DNA from: Rhodospirillales bacterium
Lineage (GTDB): Bacteria; Pseudomonadota; Alphaproteobacteria; Rhodospirillales; Casp-alpha2
Assembly: GCA_017640505.1 (NCBI GenBank)
Contig: JAEPQO010000001.1
Location: forward strand, 1,690,625 to 1,754,624
DNA length: 64,000 nucleotides
Reading direction: 5' to 3'
The notes beneath the pieces are model-generated. The model was not told where the DNA came from, ran no database searches, and saw only the letters and a list, made by a program, of their open reading frames with translations. The translations under genes were made by a program, and so were the position numbers. Numbering within the stretch: the first letter of the stretch is position 1; every line of letters starts with the position of its first letter. Below are positions 44,078 through 53,064 of this stretch, in pieces.

Positions 44078-46144
44078 GTGAGTTCGCTTTCGACAGTCGA
44101 TGTCGTCTGGGTTTTGACCAGTGCAGCACTGGTCTTCATGATGCAGGCAGGGTTTTGCTGTCTTGAGAGCGGTTATGTCCGCTCCAAGAACAGTGTCAAT
44201 GTGGCGGCAAAGAACTTTGCCGATTTCTGTATTTCCGCGGGCATTTTCTGGGCTGTCGGTTTCGGCCTCATGTTCGGCGCCAGCGACAACGGAATCGTTG
44301 GCGTCTCGGGGTTTCTTTTCGCCGAAAGCAGCGATCCCAGTCACATCGCGTTTTTCGTCTTTCAGCTGATGTTTTGCGGTGCGGCGACGACCATCGTGTC
44401 GGGCGCCGTTGCCGAGCGCACGACCTATGTCGGCTACCTGATGATCGCCATCGTCATTTCCCTCGTCATCTATCCGTTGTTCGGGCATTGGGCGTGGGGC
44501 GGGGCGGACGGCGGCGCGCCCGGCTGGCTTGCCGCGCTCGGATTCGTGGATTTCGCAGGCTCGACCGTAGTGCATTCCGTCGCGGGTTGGGTCGGTCTGG
44601 CGGCGGTCCTCATTATCGGCCCCCGCGATGGCCGTTTCGACGGCACCGGCGGCAATTTCAGAAGTCACAGCCTGCCGTTGTCGGCGCTCGGCGTGTTCAC
44701 GATCTGGGTCGGCTGGATCGGCTTCAACGGCGGCAGCACGCTGGCCGCCAACGACGCGGTGCCGCTGATCGTATTCAACACATTGATTGCGGGCGCATTC
44801 GGCGGCCTCGCGTCGATCGTTCTCGCGCCGGCGATTTTCGGCCGCTCGGACGTGCCGAGCATGCTGAACGGTGCCCTGGCCGGTCTGGTTGCGATCACCG
44901 CGCCGGCACATGCCGTCGGTCCCGAGAGCGCGGTCGTCATCGGCCTGATCGGCGGGATGCTGTGCATGGCCGCGACGTACATGCTGGAGCGGTTTCGTAT
45001 CGACGACGTGCTGTCGGCGTTTCCGGTTCATGCCGTTGCCGGCGTCTGGGGCACGCTGTCGGTGGCGTTGTTTGGGCAGCCCGAGATTCTCGCGACGGGG
45101 CTCGGCCGTTTCGACCAGTTCCTGGTGCAGGGCGCGGGCGCGCTGACGGCGGCGGTCTGGGCCTTCGGCCTCGGTTTCATCCTGCTGAAAATCATCAATC
45201 GGGTATACCCGCTGCGCGTGCCGCTGGACGCGGAACGTGTCGGCCTCAATATCAGCGAGCACGACCAGTCGACCGAGCAACTGGATCTTCTTCAGGCGAT
45301 GGAATTCCAACGGGTCACCGGCGATTATTCCCGGCCCATCCCGGTGGAGCCGAACTCCGAAACAGGGGACATCGCCGCGCAGTACAATCGCGTTCTGCAG
45401 AACCTGTACAACGCGAAACTGGACGCCGAGACGGCCAACAACGCGAAGTCGGACTTTCTCGCGTCGATGAGCCACGAACTGCGCACGCCGCTGAACGCGA
45501 TCATGGGCTTTTCGGAAGTGATCACGAACCAGTACTTCGGCCCCGTCGGTTCGGCGAAGTATCAGGACTATGCGAACGACATCATGTCGAGCGGCAAGCA
45601 CCTGTTGAGCCTTGTGAACGATATTCTCGATCTCTCCAAGATCGAGTCCGGACGGAACACCCTGATCAGGAAGGAAATCTGTCCGAGAGAGGCCTTCGAC
45701 GAGGCGCTCAAGATCGCCAAGAATGCCATCGACTGCAGCCAGATCTATTTCGAGACCCGTGTCGCCGACAGTGTGCCGCCGCTTTATGTCGACGAACGCG
45801 CGATCAAGCAGGTGCTGCTCAATCTGCTTTTCAACGCCGTGAAATTTACGCCGGGTGGCGGGCACGTGACGCTCAAGGCGACGTATGCCAACAACCTTCA
45901 TGTGCTCGAGGTCGTCGACACCGGCGGCGGTATCGCGCCGGAGAACCTGAAGAAGATCACGGAGCCTTTCGCGCAACTTCAGGCCAACCCGCACATCGCG
46001 AAGATGGGGACGGGCCTGGGGCTCGCCATCGCCAAAGCCCTCGTGGAAGCACATGGCGGCGAACTTCGGATCACGAGCGAGGTCGGCAAGGGAACCTCGG
46101 TGCGCGTGGTCCTGCCACGCCAGCAGAACGCCGCCGCCGAATAA
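44078..46144 (+). CDS. Ammonium transporter-histidine kinase fusion (Amt-HK)
   Basis: A 688-residue protein; the start GTG 44078 is preferred over GTG 44072 because AAGG lies seven bases before it. Residues about 1-395 form an 11-helix Amt/Rh transporter (MMQAGFCCLESGYVRSKNS, AGSTVVHSVAGWVGLAAVL, the pore His in HSVAG and FPVHAVAGVWG). A linker is followed by a HisKA domain with SHELRTPLNAIMGF (His about 466). The HATPase domain has the N-box NLLFNAVKFTP, DTGGGIAPEN and GTGLGLAIAK. It should sense external ammonium. No response regulator lies beside it. Confidence 0.93.
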   Translation: MSSLSTVDVVWVLTSAALVFMMQAGFCCLESGYVRSKNSVNVAAKNFADFCISAGIFWAVGFGLMFGASDNGIVGVSGFLFAESSDPSHIAFFVFQLMFCGAATTIVSGAVAERTTYVGYLMIAIVISLVIYPLFGHWAWGGADGGAPGWLAALGFVDFAGSTVVHSVAGWVGLAAVLIIGPRDGRFDGTGGNFRSHSLPLSALGVFTIWVGWIGFNGGSTLAANDAVPLIVFNTLIAGAFGGLASIVLAPAIFGRSDVPSMLNGALAGLVAITAPAHAVGPESAVVIGLIGGMLCMAATYMLERFRIDDVLSAFPVHAVAGVWGTLSVALFGQPEILATGLGRFDQFLVQGAGALTAAVWAFGLGFILLKIINRVYPLRVPLDAERVGLNISEHDQSTEQLDLLQAMEFQRVTGDYSRPIPVEPNSETGDIAAQYNRVLQNLYNAKLDAETANNAKSDFLASMSHELRTPLNAIMGFSEVITNQYFGPVGSAKYQDYANDIMSSGKHLLSLVNDILDLSKIESGRNTLIRKEICPREAFDEALKIAKNAIDCSQIYFETRVADSVPPLYVDERAIKQVLLNLLFNAVKFTPGGGHVTLKATYANNLHVLEVVDTGGGIAPENLKKITEPFAQLQANPHIAKMGTGLGLAIAKALVEAHGGELRITSEVGKGTSVRVVLPRQQNAAAE

Positions 46145-46151
46145 ACGCGCG

Positions 46152-47759
46152 TCAGGAAACGTCGACGCTCTCCAGTCTTTTCGCGGCTTTCTCAAGGTGA
46201 TTCGCGATGGAGCGCATGTCGTTCAGCGCGTCCAGGGCAATGCCCGTTTGCGCCACGGTGAGTTCGCCGCTGCCCGCGGCGCGTAGCGTTTCCGCCTTGA
46301 GCTCCTGATATGCGGTTTCGAAGCCGGAACCGTTCGGCGATTGGCCATCCTCGGGGACACCGGTCTTCACGCCGGAGGCACTGATCTCCGACGCCAGCTT
46401 GGCGGCGACGGCATGGAACCGGTGCACGTAATCCGCCGGCAGGTGGTCGAGACGGTGGCGCCGCGTGGCGAGGTCGCGGCCATTGCGGGCGATTTCGAGA
46501 TAATGCCAGATCGCACGGACGATACTGGAAAGCGACATCGCGATGTCTTCGGTGTTACGCCCGGCGTTAAGACGGCGGATATAGCCGTACACCGCTTCGC
46601 TAAGGGCATCGGCGATTTCTAGTTTGTGCTCCAGCCGCGGGACCGACACCTCCCGGTCGACGAGTGAAGACTTGGCGATCCCGTATGCGACATCGGCGAT
46701 CCGTTTCATTTCCAGGACGATCGCGTTCAACGCGATCGACGGGACGGCCAGGCTGAATTCATCCAGGTACTGCGGCCGGGCCTCGGCTTCTTCGCGCGTC
46801 GACAGCCGCGTGGCGAGCCAGGTTTCGAGCCGCTTGCTGAGCGGCCACATCAGCAGAATGCCAAGAACGTTGAACGCGGTGTGAAACAGCGCGAGCGTCG
46901 TCGCGGGCGCTCTGACGCCAGCGACCTTTGTCTCGATGAACGTGACGATAAGCAACATGACCGGGAGCATCGCCAGTGCCGACAGGCCGGTCAGGATGTT
47001 GAAGAACACATGCGAGAGCGCAACCCTTTTGGCGGCGGCGGTCGCGCCGAAGACGGCAATCAGCGCGGTGCTGGTGGTGCCGATATTGGCGCCGATCACC
47101 AGCGCGGCGCCGGACTCGATGCTCAATAATCCACCCAGTGCAGCGGTGATGGCGATGGCAATGACGGCGCTGGACGACTGCATCAGCGTCGTCAACACGA
47201 TCCCGGCACCGACAAAAGCGGCCGTGTTCCATACACCCTCGATCTGCAGGTGCGTGACGTCGATCTCGGCAGCGATGCCTTCGAACGTCAGCTTCAGTGT
47301 CGCGATGCCGAGAAAGAAGATGCCGAATCCGGTCAGCGCTTCGCCCAACGCGCCGCGTCGCGTCGACGTGCCGGAAAGAAAAAGGATCATGCCGATGCCG
47401 AGCAGGGGCAGGGCGAGGGCCTCGATCTTGAAGTTGATGCCGATCAGGGCGACCAGCCATCCGGTGAGCGTGGTGCCGACGTTGCTGCCGAACACCACCC
47501 ACATGGCTTGCGGCAGCGTCAGCAGGCCGGCGTTCACGATACCGATCGCGGCCACCGTCACGGCGCTGGACGACTGGACGAGACCGGTAATCAGGATGCC
47601 CGACAACAGGCCGCGGGCACGCGAATTGGTCCAGTGCCCGAGGACATCGCGCAGCGTGTCGCCCGCCGCGACCTTCAGGCCCGCGGTCATCAGGTGAATG
47701 CCAAGAAGAAACAGGCCAATGCCGCCCAATGCGCTGCCGGCCAATGTCCAGCTGATCAT
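46152..47759 (-). CDS. Na/Pi-cotransporter II-related protein with PhoU-like domain
   Basis: A 535-residue protein from ATG 47759 (open frame to 47828). Two inverted membrane repeats carry the family motif GLVQSSSAVTVAAIGI and TTLMQSSSAVIAIAITAA, plus VVFGSNVGTTLTGW and LVIGANIGTTSTALI. The last 200 residues form a helical PhoU-like domain (MKRIADVAYGIAKSS, LSSIVRAIWHYLEIARNG). It should move phosphate with sodium across the inner membrane. It is convergent with the Amt-HK gene, with seven bases between. Confidence 0.92.
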   Translation of the reverse strand: MISWTLAGSALGGIGLFLLGIHLMTAGLKVAAGDTLRDVLGHWTNSRARGLLSGILITGLVQSSSAVTVAAIGIVNAGLLTLPQAMWVVFGSNVGTTLTGWLVALIGINFKIEALALPLLGIGMILFLSGTSTRRGALGEALTGFGIFFLGIATLKLTFEGIAAEIDVTHLQIEGVWNTAAFVGAGIVLTTLMQSSSAVIAIAITAALGGLLSIESGAALVIGANIGTTSTALIAVFGATAAAKRVALSHVFFNILTGLSALAMLPVMLLIVTFIETKVAGVRAPATTLALFHTAFNVLGILLMWPLSKRLETWLATRLSTREEAEARPQYLDEFSLAVPSIALNAIVLEMKRIADVAYGIAKSSLVDREVSVPRLEHKLEIADALSEAVYGYIRRLNAGRNTEDIAMSLSSIVRAIWHYLEIARNGRDLATRRHRLDHLPADYVHRFHAVAAKLASEISASGVKTGVPEDGQSPNGSGFETAYQELKAETLRAAGSGELTVAQTGIALDALNDMRSIANHLEKAAKRLESVDVS

Positions 47760-47857
47760 GTCGGTTCCGTCGTTCAAGCGAAGGACAATAGGCCAATGAT
47801 TATAGACGACACCGCTTTTCCGCGACATAGGCCTTGGCGTCTGCGGCCGTCATCGGA

Positions 47858-48310
47858 TCAGGTTTGCTTGGCGGCCTTTTGCACGAGGGTTTCCAGCCGG
47901 TTCAGGAAATTCGAACGGTCCGCCTTGGAGAATGCGGCGGGGCCGCCGCCGATCTCGCCCGTTTCGCGCAGGCCCTGCATCAGCTCGCGCGTCGCCAGCG
48001 CCATGCCGATCATCTGTTCCGTAAAGACATCGCCGTTGGGTTTGATCGCCATGGCGTCCTTTTCCAGGCAGCGTGCCGCCAGCGGGATGTCATTGGTAAC
48101 GCAGATGTCCGCGCGGTCGATATGCTCGGCGATCCAGTCGTCGGCGGCATCGGCGCCCGCGGCAACGATCACCAGTTCGACAAGCGGGTTGGCGCTCGGC
48201 CGGATGCCGCCGTCGCAGACCATGTACGTTTTCAGATTGTGCCGTGCGGCAACGCGTTCGACCTCGTCTCGGACCGGGCAGGCGTCGGCATCGACATAGA
48301 TCGCGACCAT
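47858..48310 (-). CDS. YaiI/YqxD-family protein (DUF188, PIN-like)
   Basis: A 150-residue protein with the family start AIYVDADACPVRDEVERVA and later IVAAGADAADDWIAEH and CVTNDIPLAARCLEKD. Asp residues at these sites are typical of a PIN-like nuclease fold, though activity has not been shown for the family as far as I know. The last half has FTEQMIGMALATRELMQGLR. Its start lies four bases after the stop of the HD-GYP gene on the same strand, so the two are likely cotranscribed. Confidence 0.93.
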   Translation of the reverse strand: MVAIYVDADACPVRDEVERVAARHNLKTYMVCDGGIRPSANPLVELVIVAAGADAADDWIAEHIDRADICVTNDIPLAARCLEKDAMAIKPNGDVFTEQMIGMALATRELMQGLRETGEIGGGPAAFSKADRSNFLNRLETLVQKAAKQT

Positions 48311-48314
48311 GCGG

Positions 48315-50129
48315 TCAGTCGTCGCCGGCTTCGGCTTCTTCCTTCGGCAGGTACTGCGAGATGTCGACCTCGTCCAACTGCTCCGGCATGAGGAAGCGCT
48401 CGGCGTATTCCTTGTAGACGCCCGACGTCAGGAACAGTTCGAACAGTTCGTCGTCGATGTGCGCGTCCTTTTTCATGAACGACATGATCTTGACGCTGTC
48501 GGAGAGCTTCTTCGGCGCCTTGTAGGGGCGGTCCGCCGCCGTCAGAGCCTCGAAGATATCCGCAATCGCCATGATCCTGGCCGGGACGGACATGTGATCC
48601 TTGTTGAGCTTTTTCGGATAGCCGGTGCCGTCCATCTTTTCGTGGTGACCGCCGGCCATCTCCGGCACGCGAGCCAGGTGTTTCGGGAACGGCAGCGCCT
48701 CCAGCATGATGATGGTCTGCACGATGTGGTCGTTGATCTTGAAACGCTCTTCCTCGGTCAGTGTGCCCCGTGCGATGCAGAGATTGTAGATTTCGCCGAG
48801 ATTGTATTTGTGCTCCGGCACGTCGAGCTTGAAGCCCCACGGATTGTCGTCTTCCGCCGTCGGCTCCGTGCCTTCGCGGTAAATCACGTGATCGTAGCGG
48901 TCGGCGAGCAGGTTTTCCTCGTGCGGCAGCTCCGGTTCGGGTTCGCGTTCGACGCGCTTGAGTTCCTCGTAGGATAGGCCGAGCCGGTCCGAAAGCGTCC
49001 GTGTCCATTTGATCTCGGCGATCTCTTTGACCCGTTCGATGCGGTCGGGCGCCATGAACTCGCCGCCGACGTTGCTTTCGGCGATGAACGCGAAGTCGTC
49101 GTCGAGCTTGGCAAGCTGTTCTTCCAGTTCCGCCTTGAGCGTCTCCGGGTCGCCGCCGTCGATGATCTTGTTCTGGTATTCGATCACCCGGTCGCGCTTG
49201 ACGACTTCGAAGCGGTTGCGGATTTCATGAATGCGGTTGTAGATGGTTTCCAGCTTGGTTGCCTTGTCGACCACGTACTCCGGCGTCGTGACCTTGCCGC
49301 AGTCGTGCAACCACGCCGCGATGTGCAGCTCGTACCATTCCTCGTCCGTCAGGTCGAAGTCCTTGAACGGACCGTCCTTCTGATCGGCGGCGGCATTCGC
49401 CAGCATCTTGGTCAGTTCCGGCACGCGCTGGCAGTGGCCGCCGGTGTAGGGCGACTTGGCGTCAATGGCCGACGCGATCAGCTCGATGAAGCTGTCGAGG
49501 AGCTTCTTCTGCGCTTCGAGAAGCTGCTGGTTGTCCAGTGCCACGGCCGCCTGCGACGCCAGTGCCTCGATCAGCGGTTGAATGTCGTCGCCGAACGCGA
49601 TGACTTCACCGGACGACTTGTCGACAGCGTTCAGCAGTTGCAGGACGCCGATCACCTCGTTCTGCGAGTTCTTGAGCGGCACGCAAAGGAACGATTTCGA
49701 ACGATAGCCGGTGCCTTCGTCGAATTTCTTGGTGCCGGAAAAATCGAAGCTGTCGTTTTCGTAGGCGTCGGGAATATTGATCGAATTGCCGGTCAGTGCC
49801 GCGGCAGAGGCCACGTTCTTGTGGTTTTCCTCGCCGGTTTTCGGATCGACCAGCATAAGCGGCGGGAAATTGATGTCCTTGCCGGTGGTGCCGCCCATGG
49901 CGATTTCAAGACTGTCGGTCCGCATGATTTCGAAGCGGAGACGGTTGTCGTCGGTGCGGATATAGAGCGTGCCGCCATCGGCGTTGGCGAGGCTCTTGGC
50001 TTCCAGCAGAATCGTCTCCATCAGAACGTTGGTGTCCCGTTCCGCGGATAGCGCGATTCCGATGTCAATCAGACGTTGCAGGCTAGATGCGCTTAGCCCG
50101 TCGTTGGTTTCCGTCGTCCCGTCAGCCAT
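48315..50129 (-). CDS. GAF/HD-GYP phosphodiesterase-like protein with large insertion
   Basis: A 604-residue protein from ATG 50129 (frame open to 50171). Residues about 20-200 are a GAF sensor (FLCVPLKNSQNEVIGVLQLL). The HD domain starts near SPYTGGHCQRVPELTKML, with the HD motif AAWLHDCGKVTTPEY (about 275). The GYP signature HHEKMDGTGYPKKL lies at about residue 495-508, instead of some 65 residues after the HD pair. The extra 160 or so residues are acidic and helical (KAELEEQLAKLDDDFAFIA). c-di-GMP hydrolysis is the family activity; all main metal-ligand motifs appear present. Confidence 0.9.
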   Translation of the reverse strand: MADGTTETNDGLSASSLQRLIDIGIALSAERDTNVLMETILLEAKSLANADGGTLYIRTDDNRLRFEIMRTDSLEIAMGGTTGKDINFPPLMLVDPKTGEENHKNVASAAALTGNSINIPDAYENDSFDFSGTKKFDEGTGYRSKSFLCVPLKNSQNEVIGVLQLLNAVDKSSGEVIAFGDDIQPLIEALASQAAVALDNQQLLEAQKKLLDSFIELIASAIDAKSPYTGGHCQRVPELTKMLANAAADQKDGPFKDFDLTDEEWYELHIAAWLHDCGKVTTPEYVVDKATKLETIYNRIHEIRNRFEVVKRDRVIEYQNKIIDGGDPETLKAELEEQLAKLDDDFAFIAESNVGGEFMAPDRIERVKEIAEIKWTRTLSDRLGLSYEELKRVEREPEPELPHEENLLADRYDHVIYREGTEPTAEDDNPWGFKLDVPEHKYNLGEIYNLCIARGTLTEEERFKINDHIVQTIIMLEALPFPKHLARVPEMAGGHHEKMDGTGYPKKLNKDHMSVPARIMAIADIFEALTAADRPYKAPKKLSDSVKIMSFMKKDAHIDDELFELFLTSGVYKEYAERFLMPEQLDEVDISQYLPKEEAEAGDD

Positions 50130-50318
50130 TTCACCACACAATCCCTGCAGGCAAGCGCCTTTCCGGCGCATTTGCTTGATGCCCCAACTCGAACCCGGAC
50201 TCTAGACGGATAAGCCATTGATTGACAATGGTCACACCGCTCGTCGCGCAATTTTCCGGATTGCTTGACCGTTCCGCCCGGAACGGGTCAACCTTGCGCC
50301 GGTCGAGGAGTAATCGGA

Positions 50319-51827
50319 ATGGCTTACAGTTCCCTGAGGGATTTCATGTCCAGGCTGGAGAAGGACGGCCGGCTGGTGCGTGTCACGGCGCCGGTGTCGA
50401 CGGCGCTGGAAATGACGGAAATCCAGACCCGCGTGCTGGCGGAGGGCGGCCCCGCACTTCTGTTCGAAAACGTGATCAAGGCCGACGGCACGCCATCCGA
50501 CATGCCGGTCCTCGTCAACCTGTTCGGCACCGTCGAGCGGGTGGCCTGGGGCATGAACCGGGAACCGGCGGAACTGCGTGAAATCGGCGAAACGCTGGCG
50601 TTTCTGCGCCAGCCCGAACCGCCCGGCGGCTGGCGCGAAGCGATGGAAATGCTGCCGCTGATGAAGACCGTGATGGCGATGAAGCCCAAGGATTCCGGCA
50701 CCGCGTACTGCCAGGAAACGGTGCTGACGGGCGACGATATCGACCTCGCAAAGCTGCCGGTCCAGACCTGCTGGCCGGGCGAACCGGCGCCGCTGATCAC
50801 TTGGCCGCTGGTCGTCACCAAGGGGCCTGGCGGCGACAAACGCGACGACTACAACCTCGGTATCTACCGGATGCAGGTGACGGGCAAAGACACCACGCTG
50901 ATGCGCTGGCTCAAGCACCGGGGCGGGGCACAGCATCACCAGCGCTGGAAGGCGGAAAAGCCGGAACCGCTGCCGGCCGCCGTCGTGCTCGGCGCCGATC
51001 CCGGTACGATCCTTGCCGCCGTGACGCCGGTGCCGGATACGTTGTCCGAATACCAGTTCGCGGGCCTCTTGCGGGGCAAGAAGGTGGAACTGGTCGATTG
51101 CGTGACGCAGCCCCTGAAGGTGCCGGCGGAGGCCGAAATCGTCCTCGAAGGGACGGTGTCGCTGACGGACTACGGCGACGAAGGGCCCTACGGCGATCAC
51201 ACGGGGTATTACAATTCGGTGGAGCAGTTCCCGGTCTTTACCGTCACCGCGATCACCATGCGCAAGAACCCGATCTATCTCTCGACCTATACCGGCAGGC
51301 CACCGGACGAGCCGTCGGTGCTGGGCGAGGCATTGAATGACGTGTTCGTGCCGCTGCTCCAGCAGCAGTTCCCGGAAATCGTCGACTTCTGGCTGCCGCC
51401 TGAGGGCTGCTCCTACCGCGTCGCCGTGGTGTCCATGAAGAAGGCCTACGCCGGGCACGCCAAGCGCATCATGATGGCCGTCTGGTCGTATCTGCGGCAG
51501 TTCATGTACACCAAGTTCGTCATCGTCGTGGATGCCGACATCAACGCGCGTGACTGGAACGACGTGATCTGGGCGATTTCCACCAACGTCGATCCGAGCC
51601 GGGATCTGACCGTCATCGACAACACGCCGATCGATTATCTGGACTTCGCGTCACCGGAATCCGGGCTCGGCGGCAAGCTCGGCATCGATGCGACGACCAA
51701 GCTGCCGCCCGAAACCCACCGCGAGTGGGGCCAGAAAATCCGCATGGACGACGACGTCGTCAAAAAGGTCGATGACATGTGGGAAAGCCTCGGTATTCCG
51801 GGATCGGGCAAACCGATCTGGAGGTGA
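50319..51827 (+). CDS. UbiD-family decarboxylase
   Basis: A 502-residue protein from ATG 50319, preceded by GAGGAG (open frame from 50265). It has the UbiD layout: [20 protein letters not shown] at the start; the prenyl-FMN/Mn site near [38 protein letters not shown] with the conserved E-x-P-F/Y-x-D/E segment; and [20 protein letters not shown]. Members decarboxylate aromatic or unsaturated acids using prenylated FMN. UbiX, which makes that cofactor, is not in the window. It may be ubiquinone UbiD or a catabolic relative. Confidence 0.92.
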   Translation: MAYSSLRDFMSRLEKDGRLVRVTAPVSTALEMTEIQTRVLAEGGPALLFENVIKADGTPSDMPVLVNLFGTVERVAWGMNREPAELREIGETLAFLRQPEPPGGWREAMEMLPLMKTVMAMKPKDSGTAYCQETVLTGDDIDLAKLPVQTCWPGEPAPLITWPLVVTKGPGGDKRDDYNLGIYRMQVTGKDTTLMRWLKHRGGAQHHQRWKAEKPEPLPAAVVLGADPGTILAAVTPVPDTLSEYQFAGLLRGKKVELVDCVTQPLKVPAEAEIVLEGTVSLTDYGDEGPYGDHTGYYNSVEQFPVFTVTAITMRKNPIYLSTYTGRPPDEPSVLGEALNDVFVPLLQQQFPEIVDFWLPPEGCSYRVAVVSMKKAYAGHAKRIMMAVWSYLRQFMYTKFVIVVDADINARDWNDVIWAISTNVDPSRDLTVIDNTPIDYLDFASPESGLGGKLGIDATTKLPPETHREWGQKIRMDDDVVKKVDDMWESLGIPGSGKPIWR

Positions 51828-51842
51828 CGGCTATGCAAGAGC

Positions 51843-51930
51843 CGTCATCCTGAACTTGGTTCAGGATCCATAATAACTGCAGCTGATTGCCCAGATTTCA
51901 TGGGCCCTGAACCGAGTTCAGGGCGACGGC
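51843..51930. repeat. Intergenic palindromic repeat pair (REP-like)
   Basis: Two short palindromes about 40 bases apart: atcctgaac-ttg-gttcaggat (51847-51867) and ccctgaac-cga-gttcaggg (51905-51923). They share the CCTGAAC core. Units of this look are common as dispersed intergenic repeats in alphaproteobacteria; the window holds only this pair. Confidence 0.65.
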
Positions 51931-52022
51931 GAGGAATGAAGCTATAACTTTCACTGGACGCGATAGGGCATGGGCGCAATCATTCCCGCATTGGTGTCAC
52001 CAACAGACAAAAGAGAATTGCG

Positions 52023-52826
52023 ATGAAAAAAGTATTTATCGGCGTCGGTGTCGTGGTCGTGCTCCTGGTGGCCGGCGGCATTTACCTCTATTCCAATCTG
52101 GGCGGCATCATCAAATCCGCGATCGAGACCTATGGTTCCGAGGCGACCAAGGCCGAGGTGACGCTGAACAGCGTCGATCTCGACGCCGGATCGGGCAAGG
52201 CGGCGCTCAACGCACTTTCCGTCGGCAACCCGTCGGGCTTCAAGACCAAGCGCGCGTTCGAACTGGGTTCCGTCGCCGTGCAGCTCGACACCTCGACCCT
52301 CAATTCCGATCCCATCGTCATCAATTCGGTGATGATCGACGGTCCCAAGATCACCTATGAGCTGGCCAACGGCGGCTCCAACGTCGATGCCATCAAGCGC
52401 AATGTCGACGAATACGCCAAGCAGTTCGGCGGCGGGGGCTCAAGCGCGTCGTCGTCTGAAGGCGAGGGGCCCAAGATCATCATCGAGAAGCTGACCATCA
52501 CCGGCGGCGAGGTAAAGGTCTCGGCGTCGTTCCTCGACGGCAAGGAGATGGGCTCCAGCCTGCCGACACTGACGCTGACGGATATCGGCAAGGATGACGG
52601 CGGCGCGTCGCCGGCGGAAGTCATCAAGCAGGTCATCGACAAGATGACGGCGGGTGTCGGCAATGCGGTTTCCGGCCTCAACCTCGATGATCTCGCCAAG
52701 GGCGTCGGCGAGGGCGCCAAGAAGCTGATGGAAGGCGCCGGCGAAGGCGCCTCCGGCGCGATGGAAGGCGCATCCGGCGCCATGGACGACGCCGGCAAGA
52801 AGCTGAAAGGCCTGCTGGGGAACTGA
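52023..52826 (+). CDS. AsmA-like envelope protein
   Basis: A 267-residue protein. An N-terminal anchor (VFIGVGVVVVLLVAGGIYLY) is followed by the AsmA/DUF748-like beta repeat (TKAEVTLNSVDLDAGSGKAA, LSVGNPSGFKTKRAFELGSV, VMIDGPKITYEL, KIIIEKLTITGGEVKVSA). The C-terminal 80 residues are a low-complexity Gly/Ala/Glu run with repeated GAMEGASGAMDDAG-like units. It is much shorter than typical AsmA, and should face the periplasm. Related proteins are linked to lipid movement between membranes. It stands alone between the repeat element and a terminator. Confidence 0.78.
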   Translation: MKKVFIGVGVVVVLLVAGGIYLYSNLGGIIKSAIETYGSEATKAEVTLNSVDLDAGSGKAALNALSVGNPSGFKTKRAFELGSVAVQLDTSTLNSDPIVINSVMIDGPKITYELANGGSNVDAIKRNVDEYAKQFGGGGSSASSSEGEGPKIIIEKLTITGGEVKVSASFLDGKEMGSSLPTLTLTDIGKDDGGASPAEVIKQVIDKMTAGVGNAVSGLNLDDLAKGVGEGAKKLMEGAGEGASGAMEGASGAMDDAGKKLKGLLGN

Positions 52827-52852
52827 TATCCTATCGGCGCGAAGACAACGAA

Positions 52853-52883
52853 AACCCCGCCAGCCCGGCGGGGTTTTCTTTTT
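52853..52883 (+). terminator. Rho-independent terminator after the AsmA-like gene
   Basis: Stem aaccccgcc (52853-52861) with ggcggggtt (about 52867-52875), followed by TTCTTTTT. It lies 26 bases after the stop codon. Confidence 0.88.
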
Positions 52884-53064
52884 GCCCGCGCGAGACGTTG
52901 CGAGAACAGGCGCAAGACGCCTTTGGACAACAAAATGACGGCACTGGATTAGTGGCCGGGCCCTTCGCGGGGGTATCAAATCACCAGTATAATTCTTGAC
53001 CCGAACGGTTGGTCTTGTGCGCAAGTTCAGGACCGGCCCGTTCCCTTTGGAGTGAGTGCTCGCC

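Noticed and set aside
44015-46195. A 726-codon open frame on the minus strand and a 608-codon frame on the plus strand overlapping the Amt-kinase gene
   Set aside because: Both lie inside a gene with clear domains in another frame. Their translations are rich in Arg, Ala, Gly and His with no domain pattern, which is what high GC produces by chance.
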